Assembly: GCF_003265705.1 (NCBI RefSeq) | Contig: NW_020312968.1 | Span: 2,615,113-2,679,112, forward strand | Length of the DNA: 64,000 nucleotides | Direction: 5' to 3' | DNA from: Callorhinus ursinus | Lineage: Eukaryota > Chordata > Mammalia > Carnivora > Otariidae | Part shown: piece by piece, positions 61,401-64,000 of the stretch | Numbering within the stretch: the first letter of the stretch is position 1 | Layout of the letters: each line of letters opens with the position of its first letter | Program-made: the position numbers and the translations under genes | The notes under the pieces: generated by a model | Databases searched by the model: none | Told to the model about the DNA's origin: nothing | Seen by the model: only the letters and a program-made list of their open reading frames with translations

Positions 61401-62486
61401 AACTGACTGAGCCACCCAGGCGGCCCGCAAAAGAAAATTTTATCGCAAATACCAATGCCAATGATTACATGCAACATGAATTTTCAAAGGAACACACTAA
61501 TACGCTTGCTCTACCTGGGTAACAAAAATAGGAATGAATTATAAAATCTGCAATATTAAAAGAACAAAGCAGGCCCTGAGGTTCGGATGAAGAAACAAGA
61601 TCAATCACTATTTCATTCGTGTGTGTGTGTTTATGTGTGTATACCCACACACATATATAATAAATTTCTAGAATTTACTATTAAAAACACTACAAAACTA
61701 GTAAAACCATTAAAAAGAAGATTTAAAGGAAACTAAAACCATCTAAGGTATATCCCTAACAACCAAAAACTGAATTTAGGGTAGATGATCTCACAAACAT
61801 CTCCTCCCTGCCCCTTAACCACACAGAAAGAAAAACGTTCTGTAGAAAACTCAAGACTGACATGGTAACTTCAGTTACGTAACATTTAGCAATTTTTAAA
61901 TCCTTAAAAATAGAGAAATAGGTTTACTTTTCTTTCCAATGTGGCCAAGATAAAGCAGGTATCTGATGTCAAAATATTTACCAGTTTTCATAGTGTGAAT
62001 GTAGGTATTAAGGCTTGATTTTTTCGTTCAATAAAAAAGGAAAATACAAAAATAAAACTAAAGCTTTACTATGACAAGATTCTCCAAATAACTAAGTAAC
62101 ATTATAAATTGTATATCGGTAGAGTTTCATACAGGCTCCTAGCTCAAAGGAGGATAAGGAAGATTAACTTACTAGTGGATTTTGTGAGATTATGAGTTTA
62201 ACTTTTATTTACCAAAAATTCCTGCTGTAAAAACAACTTTAAGGAACATCCAAGTTCTATTATCTTAAAGGAATTTTAGTGAAAATTTCTGGAAAACATA
62301 TACATATCTGCTGTTGCCTACAATTTTTTGTATAACCTCAAAATGAAAATTATATTCATAATACATTTTAATAAGGAGAACTTCCTAAACCAGTTTTGTT
62401 TTACCATCGTCAACACATGGAAGTTCCAAGAAAGGAAGCATTTTCTGTGAAATCTGTGATGTTCCCAAAGAAGTGGACCTTTGAAT
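9123..62486 (-). CDS. VPS13A: VPS13A (chorein), internal coding part: 22 exons, 1185 codons
   Basis: VPS13A is a rod-shaped bridge protein that moves bulk phospholipid between membranes. It works at ER-mitochondria, ER-lipid droplet and plasma membrane contacts, and its loss in humans causes chorea-acanthocytosis. In gene order the exons run from 62486 down to 9123. Every boundary reads AG..exon..GT on the minus strand, all phases match, and exon lengths sum to 3555 bases with no stop. The translation follows the human protein as I remember it from about residue 811 to 1995, including the FFAT motif, the long stretch [14 protein letters not shown], and [20 protein letters not shown]. That points to VPS13A rather than VPS13B, C or D. 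Only the central beta-groove rod is present; promoter, start codon, chorein N terminus, VAB domain and C terminus lie outside. Introns range from 82 bases to about 9.1 kb and carry almost all the repeats. The paralogue call rests on memory, not an alignment. Confidence 0.96.
9284..10602. other. Intron (exons 21-22), unique AT-rich
   Basis: 1.3 kb with homopolymer A/T runs and no repeat family I can name. Short open frames here have no supporting features. Confidence 0.6.
10603..10858 (-). CDS. VPS13A: VPS13A window exon 21
   Basis: 256 bases, phase 0 in, one base over: [95 protein letters not shown] is the conserved VPS13 'N-S-L-G' repeat that recurs toward the VAB domain. The intron before it is 164 bases. 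Donor A|gtaagt. Confidence 0.97.
11023..11181 (-). CDS. VPS13A: VPS13A window exon 20
   Basis: 159 bases, 53 codons in phase 0. It begins [20 protein letters not shown], a lysine cluster followed by an acidic loop, then [20 protein letters not shown] and [13 protein letters not shown], a return to strand-like rod sequence. Human has Met where the second lysine pair ends (KKKAKMA). Acceptor tttag, donor AAG|gtaaga. Confidence 0.96.
12066..12310 (+). repeat. MIR SINE (ancient)
   Basis: It follows the MIR order: tctgagcagggactctgcag, then a decayed internal part, ctcagttccttcacatgtta, aaatggagttaaaa and a tail resembling acacaataaacgtt. Diverged, as expected for this old family. Confidence 0.7.
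12474..12575 (-). CDS. VPS13A: VPS13A window exon 19
   Basis: 102 bases, 34 codons in phase 0: [34 protein letters not shown]. This is the VPS13 signature in which the rod repeats a NxxxxxWEPL(I/L)EP motif, nearly identical to human. Acceptor ctctag, donor AAG|gtatat. Confidence 0.97.
12576..13679. other. Intron (exons 18-19), no recognised element
   Basis: 1.1 kb of AT-rich sequence without a repeat family or open frame I can support. Confidence 0.55.
13680..14036 (-). CDS. VPS13A: VPS13A window exon 18 (largest)
   Basis: 357 bases, 119 whole codons, the longest exon here. It reads [40 protein letters not shown], then a charged linker ([20 protein letters not shown]) and the strongly conserved block [40 protein letters not shown], ending [11 protein letters not shown]. 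Frame and boundaries are certain by phase and homology. Donor GAA|gtaagt. Confidence 0.97.
14220..14452 (-). mobile_element. Older Can-SINE with (GA)n tract
   Basis: Tail ttaaaaagatttatttc, then a perfect GA run at about 14241-14263, and a degraded tRNA-like head (gaaccacctaggtgcccc). Flanking duplications CTAATTTCAATTT (14207) and CTAATTTCGATTT (14453) differ at one base, consistent with age. Confidence 0.92.
14705..14783. repeat. AT-rich tandem repeat
   Basis: Two close copies of aaataacatttaaaattta run into ttaacaattaacaatttatt. The last 18 bases serve as the left target duplication of the adjacent L1. Confidence 0.7.
14784..15302 (+). mobile_element. 5'-truncated L1 with two tandem 3' ends
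   Basis: Module one (about 14784-15018) begins atgctgagtgaaataagtca and carries the carnivore L1 3' UTR. After an A-rich stretch, module two (about 15040-15297) repeats the homologous segment aacaaactgagggttctgg through gtgattaacataacaataaa. One 18-base duplication (14766-14783 and 15303-15320) flanks the pair, so both came in together. Confidence 0.85.
15303..15440. repeat. Short repeats of TTTAACAATTAAA
   Basis: Four related copies of atttaacaattaaaag lie between 15328 and 15430. It is low-complexity sequence without coding or regulatory signals I recognise. Confidence 0.65.
15515..15607 (-). CDS. VPS13A: VPS13A window exon 17
   Basis: 93 bases, 31 whole codons: [31 protein letters not shown]. 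Human has [20 protein letters not shown]. It is symmetric, so skipping it keeps the frame. The 5.7 kb intron before it holds the MaLR and LTR material. Acceptor cctag, donor AAG|gtaagt. Confidence 0.95.
15867..16287. repeat. Direct duplication of about 70 bases
   Basis: Copy one at 15867-15941 and copy two at about 16215-16287 share tctccattataaagttgaaa / tctccattttaaagttgaaa and the following aggaaaagcta, some 350 bases apart. The intervening part is the start of antisense MaLR sequence. Confidence 0.75.
16020..17735 (-). mobile_element. MaLR (ERVL-type) internal sequence and LTR, antisense, decayed
   Basis: The left part (ctcacactggtctcaaatgc ... ggtctaaaatc) resembles the reverse of MST/THE1 internal sequence. 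From about 17560 (ctgctacgacagcatcttgc ... ctactggtac) it enters the reverse of a MaLR LTR (cctaacaaattactacc, gaatttattatttccctg). No coding capacity. The family call is from memory and the boundaries are soft. Confidence 0.65.
16154..16232. repeat. 79-base duplicated palindromic module, copy 1
   Basis: 79 bases nearly identical to 17735-17813. It contains the inverted core atggataagatacttctcatccat. It interrupts the MaLR internal sequence. Confidence 0.8.
17735..17813. repeat. 79-base duplicated palindromic module, copy 2
   Basis: Same sequence as 16154-16232 with about three mismatches; the core reads atggatgagatacttctcat. It sits at the outer edge of the MaLR LTR. Confidence 0.8.
17814..18171. 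other. Intron sequence, possibly old retroelement internal part
   Basis: It has higher G+C than its surroundings (aaggcaccttgcaaagtccc) and resembles repeat-derived DNA, but I cannot name a family. Confidence 0.4.
18172..18389 (-). mobile_element. Can-SINE (SINEC)
   Basis: Tail ttaagattttatcc, GA/G-rich middle, head ending gagccactcaggcgcccc. Flanked by AAGAAATCTTTT (about 18156) and AAGAAACAATCTTTT (18390). Several CpG sites remain, suggesting a fairly young copy. Confidence 0.94.
18513..19060 (+). mobile_element. Probable solo LTR, family unknown
   Basis: It carries an LTR-like order of signals: a TATA-like tttatataaacc at about 18830, cactgaaataaattccttcc (polyadenylation signal) at about 18910, then a GC-richer U5-like tail. 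No protein remains. Ends are uncertain, and no clear target duplication was found. Confidence 0.5.
19061..20219. other. Intron sequence, no named element
   Basis: 1.2 kb of mixed composition between two LTR-like segments. It may be decayed retroelement internal sequence. Reading frames are broken. Confidence 0.4.
20220..20862 (+). mobile_element. Probable solo LTR, second family
   Basis: Starts with tgttacctgatatctcc and continues GC-rich, with ctgacttgcgtttggttca and the polyadenylation signal in gattgaataaagctgacgtt, ending near ccttcacaac. Composition differs sharply from the AT-rich flanks. No internal genes. Boundaries and family are uncertain. Confidence 0.55.
21320..21552 (-). CDS. 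VPS13A: VPS13A window exon 16
   Basis: 233 bases completing a Val codon: [77 protein letters not shown], ending in phase 0. VADMT..DAPALVI is a conserved VPS13 segment. The donor ACT|gtgagt has T at the last exonic base but a consensus intron side. Confidence 0.96.
22245..22462 (-). CDS. VPS13A: VPS13A window exon 15
   Basis: 218 bases completing the Arg codon: [72 protein letters not shown], with one base over. Human has [20 protein letters not shown]. Acceptor tttcag, donor G|gttagt. Confidence 0.96.
23022..23191 (-). CDS. VPS13A: VPS13A window exon 14
   Basis: 170 bases, phase 0 in, two bases over: [56 protein letters not shown]. It matches the human segment [20 protein letters not shown] closely. 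Acceptor ccacag, donor AG|gtaata. Confidence 0.96.
23527..23654 (-). CDS. VPS13A: VPS13A window exon 13
   Basis: 128 bases, completing a Gly codon: [43 protein letters not shown], ending in phase 0. It starts the four-exon cluster at 21320-23654. Acceptor tccaag, donor CAG|gtgagt. Confidence 0.95.
24180..27310 (-). mobile_element. Ancient L1 (L1M-type), antisense, 3' UTR and ORF2
   Basis: Left end: reversed 3' UTR (ggtaaaatttacatcagtga, ccagaaagttctctcatacc). Then the reversed ORF2 C terminus (gggttgtttccagatttaag) and, after the SINE at 25332, RT-domain remains (caaatgcttttctggcatct, tccatgtctgtgttcatgaa) up to about 27300. Heavily decayed. Sense with VPS13A. Confidence 0.8.
25332..25517 (+). 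mobile_element. Can-SINE (SINEC)
   Basis: Head gggcgcctgggtggctcagt, full CT-rich middle and AATAAATAAATAAAATC tail. A perfect 13-base duplication AAAAGGTTTATCC flanks it at 25319 and 25518. Inserted in the old L1. Confidence 0.97.
27426..27586 (+). mobile_element. Can-SINE, internally shortened
   Basis: ggggcacctgggtggctgtt lacks the usual cag after ggct, and the CT-rich middle is short. A perfect 15-base duplication AAAAAGTAAAGTTCT flanks it at 27411 and 27587. Confidence 0.96.
27702..27762. repeat. 25-base direct repeat containing CACGTGAC
   Basis: gccacgtgacaccagttg plus ttgaaac occurs twice, starting at 27702 and 27738, identical over 25 bases. Each copy has an E-box CACGTG. It is intronic and no element was recognised. 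Confidence 0.85.
28329..28508 (-). mobile_element. Can-SINE (SINEC)
   Basis: Reverse orientation with tail ttaagattttatttattc and head ending ccacccaggtgcccc. CTTTTAAAAATTTTTT and CTTTTAAAATTTTTCT flank it as imperfect target duplications. Confidence 0.93.
28690..30000 (-). mobile_element. Ancient L1/HAL1-type 5' part, antisense
   Basis: Reversed ORF1-like sequence: ttccatctgcttgaaacttg, tctaccatttctttgaaaga, gttctttctcctaacatac, and the 5' UTR-like remainder. It probably belongs to the same old insertion as 24180-27310. No intact frame. Confidence 0.65.
30366..30516 (-). CDS. VPS13A: VPS13A window exon 12
   Basis: 151 bases, phase 0 in, one base over: [50 protein letters not shown]. The second half is a Gly/Ser/Asn-rich linker. 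Compared with human (ASPAVTKDQYSATSGVTTNA) it is the most diverged stretch in the window but keeps the length. Acceptor cacag, donor GAAG|gtatgt. Confidence 0.93.
30517..31077. other. Intron (exons 11-12), no named element
   Basis: AT-rich DNA with no repeat or gene I can support. Confidence 0.5.
31078..31500 (+). mobile_element. Ancient ERVL-type LTR (MLT2-like), tentative
   Basis: atggttaattctatgtcaac at the left and gactatgtttctctggagaa ... aatacag at the right are the remembered ends of this LTR type. The middle is decayed and holds a CA microsatellite. Confidence 0.55.
31402..31452. repeat. (CA)n microsatellite
   Basis: About 25 uninterrupted CA units, likely length-variable between individuals. 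Confidence 0.98.
31503..32342. other. Intron sequence, no named element
   Basis: Moderately GC-richer stretch around 31800-32230 with short open frames but no recognisable protein. It may be old repeat DNA. Confidence 0.4.
32343..32546 (+). mobile_element. Can-SINE (SINEC)
   Basis: ggggcacctgggtggctcag head, CT-rich middle with a (CT)n run, AATAAAATC tail. Flanked by AAGATACTTTCT and AAGATACGTTCC (one or two mismatches). Confidence 0.95.
32985..33365 (+). repeat. L2 LINE fragment (ancient)
   Basis: aaataccatctagatgctga and the 3' end gattccatgaaggcagagat ... gtttgctgaatgaatgg follow the L2 pattern. Strongly decayed. Confidence 0.65.
33513..33660 (-). CDS. VPS13A: VPS13A window exon 11
   Basis: 148 bases completing the Arg codon: [50 protein letters not shown], ending in phase 0. 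Human differs by a few residues ([20 protein letters not shown]). It lies after the largest intron in the window, about 9.1 kb. Acceptor ttacag, donor GAG|gtaact. Confidence 0.96.
33661..34544. other. Intron (exons 10-11), no named element
   Basis: Nearly 0.9 kb of AT-rich sequence with nothing I can identify. Confidence 0.5.
34545..37575 (-). mobile_element. L1 LINE, antisense, with a large internal deletion
   Basis: From left to right: reversed 3' UTR (about 34545-34980), reversed ORF2 C terminus (tacccagtaatgcaattaac, gtggttgcaccagtttgaat) to about 35515, then directly ORF1 (tggaccttcttgggatgatt) and a GC-rich 5' UTR to about 37575. The middle of ORF1 to most of ORF2 is missing. A 230-codon open frame (36305-36997, minus) lies in the 5' UTR and is not a gene. 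Confidence 0.9.
37860..38030 (+). repeat. L2 3' end (ancient)
   Basis: agaataaaagcttcatgaaa, gggactatgtttattttatt and caattatttgctgaa follow the L2 3' terminal pattern with many changes. Confidence 0.6.
38440..38650 (-). mobile_element. Old L1 ORF2 fragment, antisense
   Basis: gatttttattgagaatgcat and attcaagatttctttctggt match the reversed ORF2 segment seen in old L1s. Short and decayed. Confidence 0.6.
38815..39045 (+). repeat. Old LINE fragment with poly-A
   Basis: attctatttctagaaattca, cagtgttatttataacagca and an A run at 39022-39037 resemble an L1 C-terminal ORF2/3' fragment. Low divergence cannot be claimed. Confidence 0.45.
40230..40905 (+). repeat. L2 LINE fragment (ancient)
   Basis: ctacctaaatattactaagg, actcccaaatctagaagtcc and the 3' end cttcctagcacagtacctgg ... 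ctaggtgcttaataagtaca follow L2 order. The upstream part (39700-40230) may belong to it. An open frame of 142 codons at 39729-40157 has no protein support. Confidence 0.65.
41000..41760 (+). mobile_element. Old L1/HAL1 fragment, sense
   Basis: The left part resembles a 5' region. The right part reads ccccaaatggcttcaatggt gaattctaccaaatatttaa, an L1 ORF2 segment. Strongly decayed. Confidence 0.65.
41880..42027 (+). mobile_element. Short Can-SINE subtype without CT-rich middle
   Basis: aacctggctggctcacctgg, gagcatgtgactcttgatct and gagccccatgttgggcatag, then an A-rich tail with AAAATT units. It is a distinct SINEC subtype from the others in this window. Confidence 0.88.
42028..42758. other. Intron sequence, no named element
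   Basis: 0.7 kb, purine-rich at the left and AT-rich at the right. Nothing recognised. Confidence 0.5.
42759..43063 (-). CDS. VPS13A: VPS13A window exon 10
   Basis: 305 bases, phase 0 in, two bases over. It begins [20 protein letters not shown], an alanine-rich helix-like part, then [40 protein letters not shown] and [20 protein letters not shown]. It ends at ...RLSEMRLY plus AG of an Arg codon. The segment [11 protein letters not shown] is a strongly conserved VPS13 rod motif. Acceptor ttttag, donor AG|gtaagc. Confidence 0.97.
43064..44232. other. Intron (exons 9-10), no named element
   Basis: 1.2 kb of AT-rich sequence without a recognised family. Confidence 0.5.
44247..44454 (+). mobile_element. 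Can-SINE, young
   Basis: Near-consensus head gggcacctgggtggctcagt, intact CT tract and AATAAATAAATAAAATC tail. A perfect 14-base duplication GAATTAACTGGACT flanks it (44233, 44455). It lies about 200 bases past the donor of exon 9, antisense to the gene. Confidence 0.98.
44659..44826 (-). CDS. VPS13A: VPS13A window exon 9
   Basis: 168 bases, 56 whole codons: [56 protein letters not shown]. It is very similar to human. Hydrophobic alternation fits the lipid-binding groove; no transmembrane segment is implied. Preceded in the gene by an 8.4 kb intron. Donor TTG|gtaagt. Confidence 0.96.
44976..45117 (-). mobile_element. Old Can-SINE
   Basis: Poly-T with GTTT units at the left, then ggccccacgcccagtgcaga and the degraded head ctgaacaatgcaggtgtcc. 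Flanks share TCTAACAC. Confidence 0.85.
46298..46500 (+). mobile_element. Older Can-SINE
   Basis: ggggcacctgggtagctcag head with a rearranged box region (gtcagtcagcgtacgacacc), CT tract, and AATAAATAAATAAATC tail. Flanks AACTAGGAGAGG / ACCCTAGGAGGG. Confidence 0.93.
46746..46935 (-). mobile_element. Can-SINE (SINEC)
   Basis: Reverse orientation, head ending gccacccaggcgcccc. Flanks AATGCCCTATTTTT and AATGCCCCATTTT. Lies in the old L1. Confidence 0.94.
47657..47852 (+). mobile_element. Can-SINE, young
   Basis: ggggcacctgggtggctcag, 'ccacgggaagcctgctgctc' subtype segment, then ctctctctgtcaaataaata. Perfect flanks AAAAAACCTTGGT at 47644 and 47853. It is the same subtype as 62654-62847. Confidence 0.97.
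48693..48893 (+). mobile_element. Recent 5'-truncated L1 3' end
   Basis: Only about 200 bases of L1 3' UTR (gacgaaccatgagagacgat ... gtgattaacataataaaaaa) remain. A perfect 19-base duplication flanks it (48674-48692, 48894-48912). It closely resembles module two at 15040-15297. Confidence 0.96.
48913..50570 (+). mobile_element. Old L1M-type ORF2 and 3' end, sense
   Basis: Endonuclease/RT-region remains (gtctcaaaccggataaag-like at 49270, gactaaagcagtgcttaaag-like at 49990, ggttctttgaaaagattaat at 50180), then a 3' UTR (cagagtggggagaaggggta). Numerous stops. Confidence 0.75.
50590..50900 (+). repeat. L2 3' end (ancient)
   Basis: ctatttcctctacctggaat, gctctttccacatctacaat and gtgcttattaccccctaata follow L2 3' order. 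Confidence 0.75.
50901..51746. other. Intron sequence, no named element
   Basis: 0.85 kb with overlapping short open frames on the minus strand (50906-51120) that have no recognisable protein. Confidence 0.5.
51747..51971 (+). mobile_element. Older Can-SINE with long CT tract
   Basis: ggggcacctgggtggctcag head, ctttccctttccctcccctt tract, AATAAAATC tail. Flanks AATCATGTACATTGGA / AATTATGTACACTAGA share most bases. Confidence 0.94.
51972..52915. other. Intron sequence, no named element
   Basis: 0.9 kb. The right half is C-rich (about 52500-52730), perhaps an eroded L2, but I cannot show it. Confidence 0.4.
52920..53090 (+). repeat. MIR SINE fragment
   Basis: atccccattttacaaataaa, gaaacaatttcagtttaggt and caaaaccag follow the MIR centre (ccccattttacagatgagga...). 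Confidence 0.7.
53198..53301 (-). CDS. VPS13A: VPS13A window exon 8
   Basis: 104 bases, completing a Gly codon and ending in phase 0: [20 protein letters not shown] then [15 protein letters not shown]. Human has [20 protein letters not shown]. Acceptor ccttag, donor AAG|gtatga. Confidence 0.95.
53384..53500 (-). CDS. VPS13A: VPS13A window exon 7
   Basis: 117 bases. After the split codon it reads [38 protein letters not shown], leaving one base of a Gly codon. Human reads [19 protein letters not shown]. Acceptor tttgcag after a T-rich tract, donor G|gtaata. The following intron is only 82 bases. Confidence 0.95.
53501..54213. other. Intron (exons 6-7), no named element
   Basis: 0.7 kb of A-rich sequence with nothing recognised. 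Confidence 0.5.
54214..54367 (-). CDS. VPS13A: VPS13A window exon 6
   Basis: 154 bases, phase 0 in, one base over. It reads [20 protein letters not shown], then [20 protein letters not shown] and [11 protein letters not shown]. The Glu/Pro-rich stretch is a variable loop also found in human. The exon ends ATG C|gtatgt, so the last exonic base is C instead of the usual G. The joined codon becomes CCG (Pro), where I remember Ala in human. Confidence 0.92.
54570..54629 (-). CDS. VPS13A: VPS13A window exon 5
   Basis: 60 bases, 20 whole codons in phase 0: [20 protein letters not shown], nearly identical to human VPS13A. This is the shortest exon in the window. Because it is symmetric, skipping it would keep the frame. 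Acceptor gatag, donor AAG|gtatga. Confidence 0.94.
54911..55073 (-). mobile_element. Old Can-SINE, left of a tandem pair
   Basis: Tail ttaatatttatttatttt at the left, GA-rich middle, decayed head catcacctaagcgcgcc at the right. It directly abuts the next SINE. Confidence 0.85.
55074..55302 (-). mobile_element. Can-SINE, right of a tandem pair
   Basis: Tail ttaagattttattattat, GA-rich middle, head ending ccacccaggcgcccc. TATGATAA lies on both outer sides of the pair (54898, 55303). Confidence 0.92.
55561..55786 (+). mobile_element. Can-SINE with CG-alternating run
   Basis: ggggcacctgggtggttcag head, CT-rich middle with a (CG)n run gcacgcgcgcgcgc near 55739, AATAAAATAAGAC tail. Perfect flanks AAAAGGTTTGGGT at 55548 and 55787. 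Confidence 0.97.
56046..56125 (-). CDS. VPS13A: VPS13A window exon 4
   Basis: 80 bases. It completes a split Asp codon and reads [19 protein letters not shown] followed by LLTLEYVK, ending in phase 0. Human has [18 protein letters not shown]. Acceptor ttttag, donor AAG|gtaagt. It is separated from exon 3 by 4.1 kb holding an inverted L1 and a MaLR LTR. Confidence 0.95.
56126..56944. other. Intron (exons 3-4), no named element
   Basis: 0.8 kb of AT-rich sequence without a recognised family. Confidence 0.5.
56945..59322 (-). mobile_element. L1 ORF2 segment with inverted 5' part
   Basis: 56945-58060 is antisense ORF2 downstream of the RT active site (ccatttattaaagaaactat, tttgtgtatggtgtaagata). 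58075-59322 is sense ORF2 upstream of it (ggaactagaaaaagaacaaa, cagagcaatcaggcaagaaa). The two halves meet near 58030-58090 at the RT FADD region, so one element is split and inverted. No 3' UTR is seen. Confidence 0.85.
59487..59990 (+). mobile_element. MaLR LTR (MLT1/MST-like), solo
   Basis: aacctgagaatatgttacct, gacaccttgatttttatgtg, ctaagtctgtggtaaattgt and the terminal aggaaactaattcaaca are typical MaLR LTR blocks. No internal sequence is attached. Confidence 0.8.
60253..60409 (-). CDS. VPS13A: VPS13A window exon 3
   Basis: 157 bases, phase 0 in, one base left over. It reads [19 protein letters not shown] then [20 protein letters not shown] and [13 protein letters not shown]. The alternating hydrophobic pattern fits the lipid-groove beta strands. 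It is strongly similar to human VPS13A (IEFYHLVGDCELPVVEI). The intron before it is only 397 bases. Acceptor ctctag, donor G|gtaagc. Confidence 0.95.
60807..60958 (-). CDS. VPS13A: VPS13A window exon 2 with the FFAT (VAP-binding) motif
   Basis: 152 bases, completing a split Asp codon and ending in phase 0. It begins [16 protein letters not shown], matching the FFAT motif reported in human VPS13A near residues 842-848, which binds VAPA/VAPB on the ER. The middle ([20 protein letters not shown]) is less conserved and charged. The end, [12 protein letters not shown], returns to beta-strand-like rod sequence. Donor is GAG|gtatgt. Confidence 0.95.
61222..61426 (-). mobile_element. Older Can-SINE
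   Basis: Poly-T/ATTTTT tail, G-rich run cggggggtggggagggg, head ending gccacccaggcggccc. Flanks GCAAACAAAAATTTTAT / GCAAAAGAAAATTTTAT. Confidence 0.92.
61427..62404. other. Intron (exons 1-2), unique; short (GT)n
   Basis: 1 kb AT-rich with a short GT/CA tract near 61620-61655. Nothing else recognised. Confidence 0.55.
62405..62486 (-). CDS. VPS13A: VPS13A window exon 1 (codons 1-28, split)
   Basis: 82 bases, entering in phase 0 and leaving one base into a codon. It reads [15 protein letters not shown] then [12 protein letters not shown]. Human VPS13A has the same pattern with small substitutions ([14 protein letters not shown]). The acceptor reads ttccag and the donor is G|gtaaaa. The terminal Asp residues begin the acidic flank of the FFAT motif completed in the next exon. 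This is a serine/threonine-rich loop of the rod. Confidence 0.93.
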
Positions 62487-62653
62487 CTGGAAGAAAAGTA
62501 ATTCACTATTAATTAGCATAAAGATTTTTATTCAAAGTCGTAACACAATTTTGACAAAAACAAACCAAAAATCTCACTTTGAACTAAGAAAAAAAGTCCA
62601 GTCTGAATTAGGAAAATAAATTATAAAATACAGATTTAAAGAAGTGGTTTTAC

Positions 62654-62847
62654 GGGGTGACTGGGCAGCTCAGTCATTAAGCGTCTGCCTTCAGCTCAGG
62701 TCATGATCCCGGGGTCCTGGGATCGAGCCCTGCATCAGGCTCCCTGCTCGGCGGGAAGCCTGCTTCTCCCTCTCCCACTCCCCCTGCTTGTGTTCCCTCT
62801 CTCACTGTCTCTCTCTGTCAAATAAATAAAATCTTTATTAAAAAAAA
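62654..62847 (+). mobile_element. Can-SINE, young, just upstream of window exon 1
   Basis: Head ggggtgactgggcagctcag (slightly altered), 'ggcgggaagcctgcttctcc' segment, tail AATAAATAAAATC. Perfect 12-base flanks AAGTGGTTTTAC at 62642 and 62848. It is antisense to VPS13A and its near end lies 168 bases before the exon 1 acceptor. Confidence 0.97.
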
Positions 62848-63149
62848 AAGTGGTTTTACAATTTCAAGGCTAAACAGAAATCACAGAACTGTTATATTAA
62901 TTTTCTCGTTGACAGGCTTTGAGTAGGAAAAGATCTTAGATACAGTGTTAATTCAACGTCTCACTAAATAAGAAAACCATCTCAGGACATCCACAGAAAA
63001 CAACCAGTCCCAATATTTAAAACCCTATAGAGTTGGGAAGTTTGCACTTTTACTTTTCATTTTCTGAAAAATATTTCATTAAATTGACTTCTTTACTGCT
63101 TTGAGAAATACGACACATAAAAACATATAATGCAATTTGATAAAATAAT

Positions 63150-64000
63150 AAGACATACCTGAAACGTCTACCCAGGCCAAAAAACTAAGCAGTATTATAC
63201 CCCTACCTAGAAGCATCTCATGTGATGTTCCTTGATTATATTCCCTACAATTTGATCACAATTTCACTTCAATTGTTTTTAACTCCTATGCATGATTCTT
63301 TAACATGGTTTATCCTCTGCTTCTTTCTAAACTGTACAAAAAGGGAGCATCACACATATTTTCGTATGACATTCTTCTACAAAATGTTTAAATTTTATCC
63401 ATATTGATTGTTCATTCTCACTGCCTTACTATATTGCATATTTGATGAATAAACCACAACTTATTTGTCCAGTACACTGTTGATAAATATTTGTATTGTT
63501 TACAGATTTTTTGCTTTTACTCATAGTGCCACCATAAGCATCCTTGAACATGTCTCCAGGTGTTCACATGTCAGATTTTCCATGGTGTTTATATGAAGGA
63601 GTGCAACTGCACATGTTCACCTTACTAAGTAGTATCAAACTGTTTTCACAAGTAGTTGCAACACATTAAACTAATGTCAGCAGATTAGAATGTGTATGGC
63701 CGCATAGCCTCATAAACGCTTAGTGTTTTCAGACATTTTAAATTCTGGCAATCTTCCTGGCAATTTCACCTTAGCTTTAAATAGAATTTCACAAGTGCCT
63801 TAGAGTTATATGTCCTACACAGGTTCATGAGTTGGGTTTGTTCTTCTCTAAATCCTATTTGTTTTTTGGGAAAACATTTTTACCGAAACATAACCTACTA
63901 CATAGGAGTACATTAACTAAGTATAAGGTTCAGTAAGTTGTCATAAAGAAAACACACCCATGCACCCAAAATCGAGATCTAGGAATAGAACATTACTATC
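63150..64000 (-). mobile_element. Old L1 C-terminal ORF2 and 3' UTR, antisense
   Basis: tgataaatatttgtattgtt, gttttcacaagtagttgcaa and the 3' UTR-like part (ctactacataggagtacatt) resemble reversed old L1 sequence. It runs off the window edge. Confidence 0.5.

Noticed and set aside
9123..62486. Assignment to VPS13C (closest paralogue)
   Set aside because: FFAT context, the linker sequences and near-identity of exons 9-11 and 18-22 fit VPS13A as remembered; a BLAST search would settle it.
1..64000. CRISPR arrays, operons or a novel multi-gene system
   Set aside because: No regular short repeats with spacers and no gene clusters; the window is an intron-rich vertebrate gene with interspersed repeats.

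Overview
This is a mammalian nuclear genome window: AT-rich, intron-dominated, and packed with interspersed repeats. About twenty tRNA-derived SINEs of the Can-SINE (SINEC) type, with the carnivore box A/B head, a CT-rich middle and an AATAAA/poly-A tail, place it in Carnivora. The young L1 3' ends suggest a caniform (dog, bear, seal or mustelid type). I cannot name the species from sequence alone.

The only real gene I can support is on the minus strand: the middle of VPS13A (chorein), the bridge-like lipid transfer protein of membrane contact sites. Twenty-two internal coding exons lie between 62486 (first in gene order) and 9123 (last). They join with consistent phases, canonical GT..AG introns and no stop into 1185 codons. 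These correspond to roughly residues 811-1995 of the about 3174-residue human protein, judged from remembered human sequence. The first exons hold the FFAT motif that binds VAP proteins of the ER. The remainder is central rod (repeating beta-groove). The gene start, the chorein N terminus, and the C-terminal VAB, ATG2_C and PH regions lie outside the window.

Region by region in + coordinates: 1-9122 is one intron filled by a nearly full-length but dead L1 (about 640-7400) and an older L1 3' part (7440-8835). 9123-15607 holds exons 22 to 17 with a MIR, an old SINE and a compound L1 3'-end insertion. 15608-21319 is an intron with an antisense MaLR retroelement, LTR-like sequence and a rearranged short duplication. 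21320-23654 is a dense cluster of four exons. 23655-30365 is an intron with a very old antisense L1/HAL1. 30366-44826 holds four exons separated by large introns with an L2, an internally deleted antisense L1 and old L1 fragments. 44827-53197 is an intron with a long, decayed sense L1 and a recent small L1 insertion. 53198-62486 holds the eight 5'-most exons, an inverted L1 and a MaLR LTR. 62487-64000 is the upstream intron.

No CRISPR array, functional tRNA or rRNA gene, intact transposon or non-VPS13A protein gene was found. Nearly all other open frames fall inside LINEs, SINEs or introns. I do not see an undescribed system here. The most useful points for follow-up are the FFAT-bearing exon, a perfect-stem hairpin near the left end, several structurally informative L1 insertions, and an antisense SINE just upstream of an exon that could act as a cryptic acceptor.
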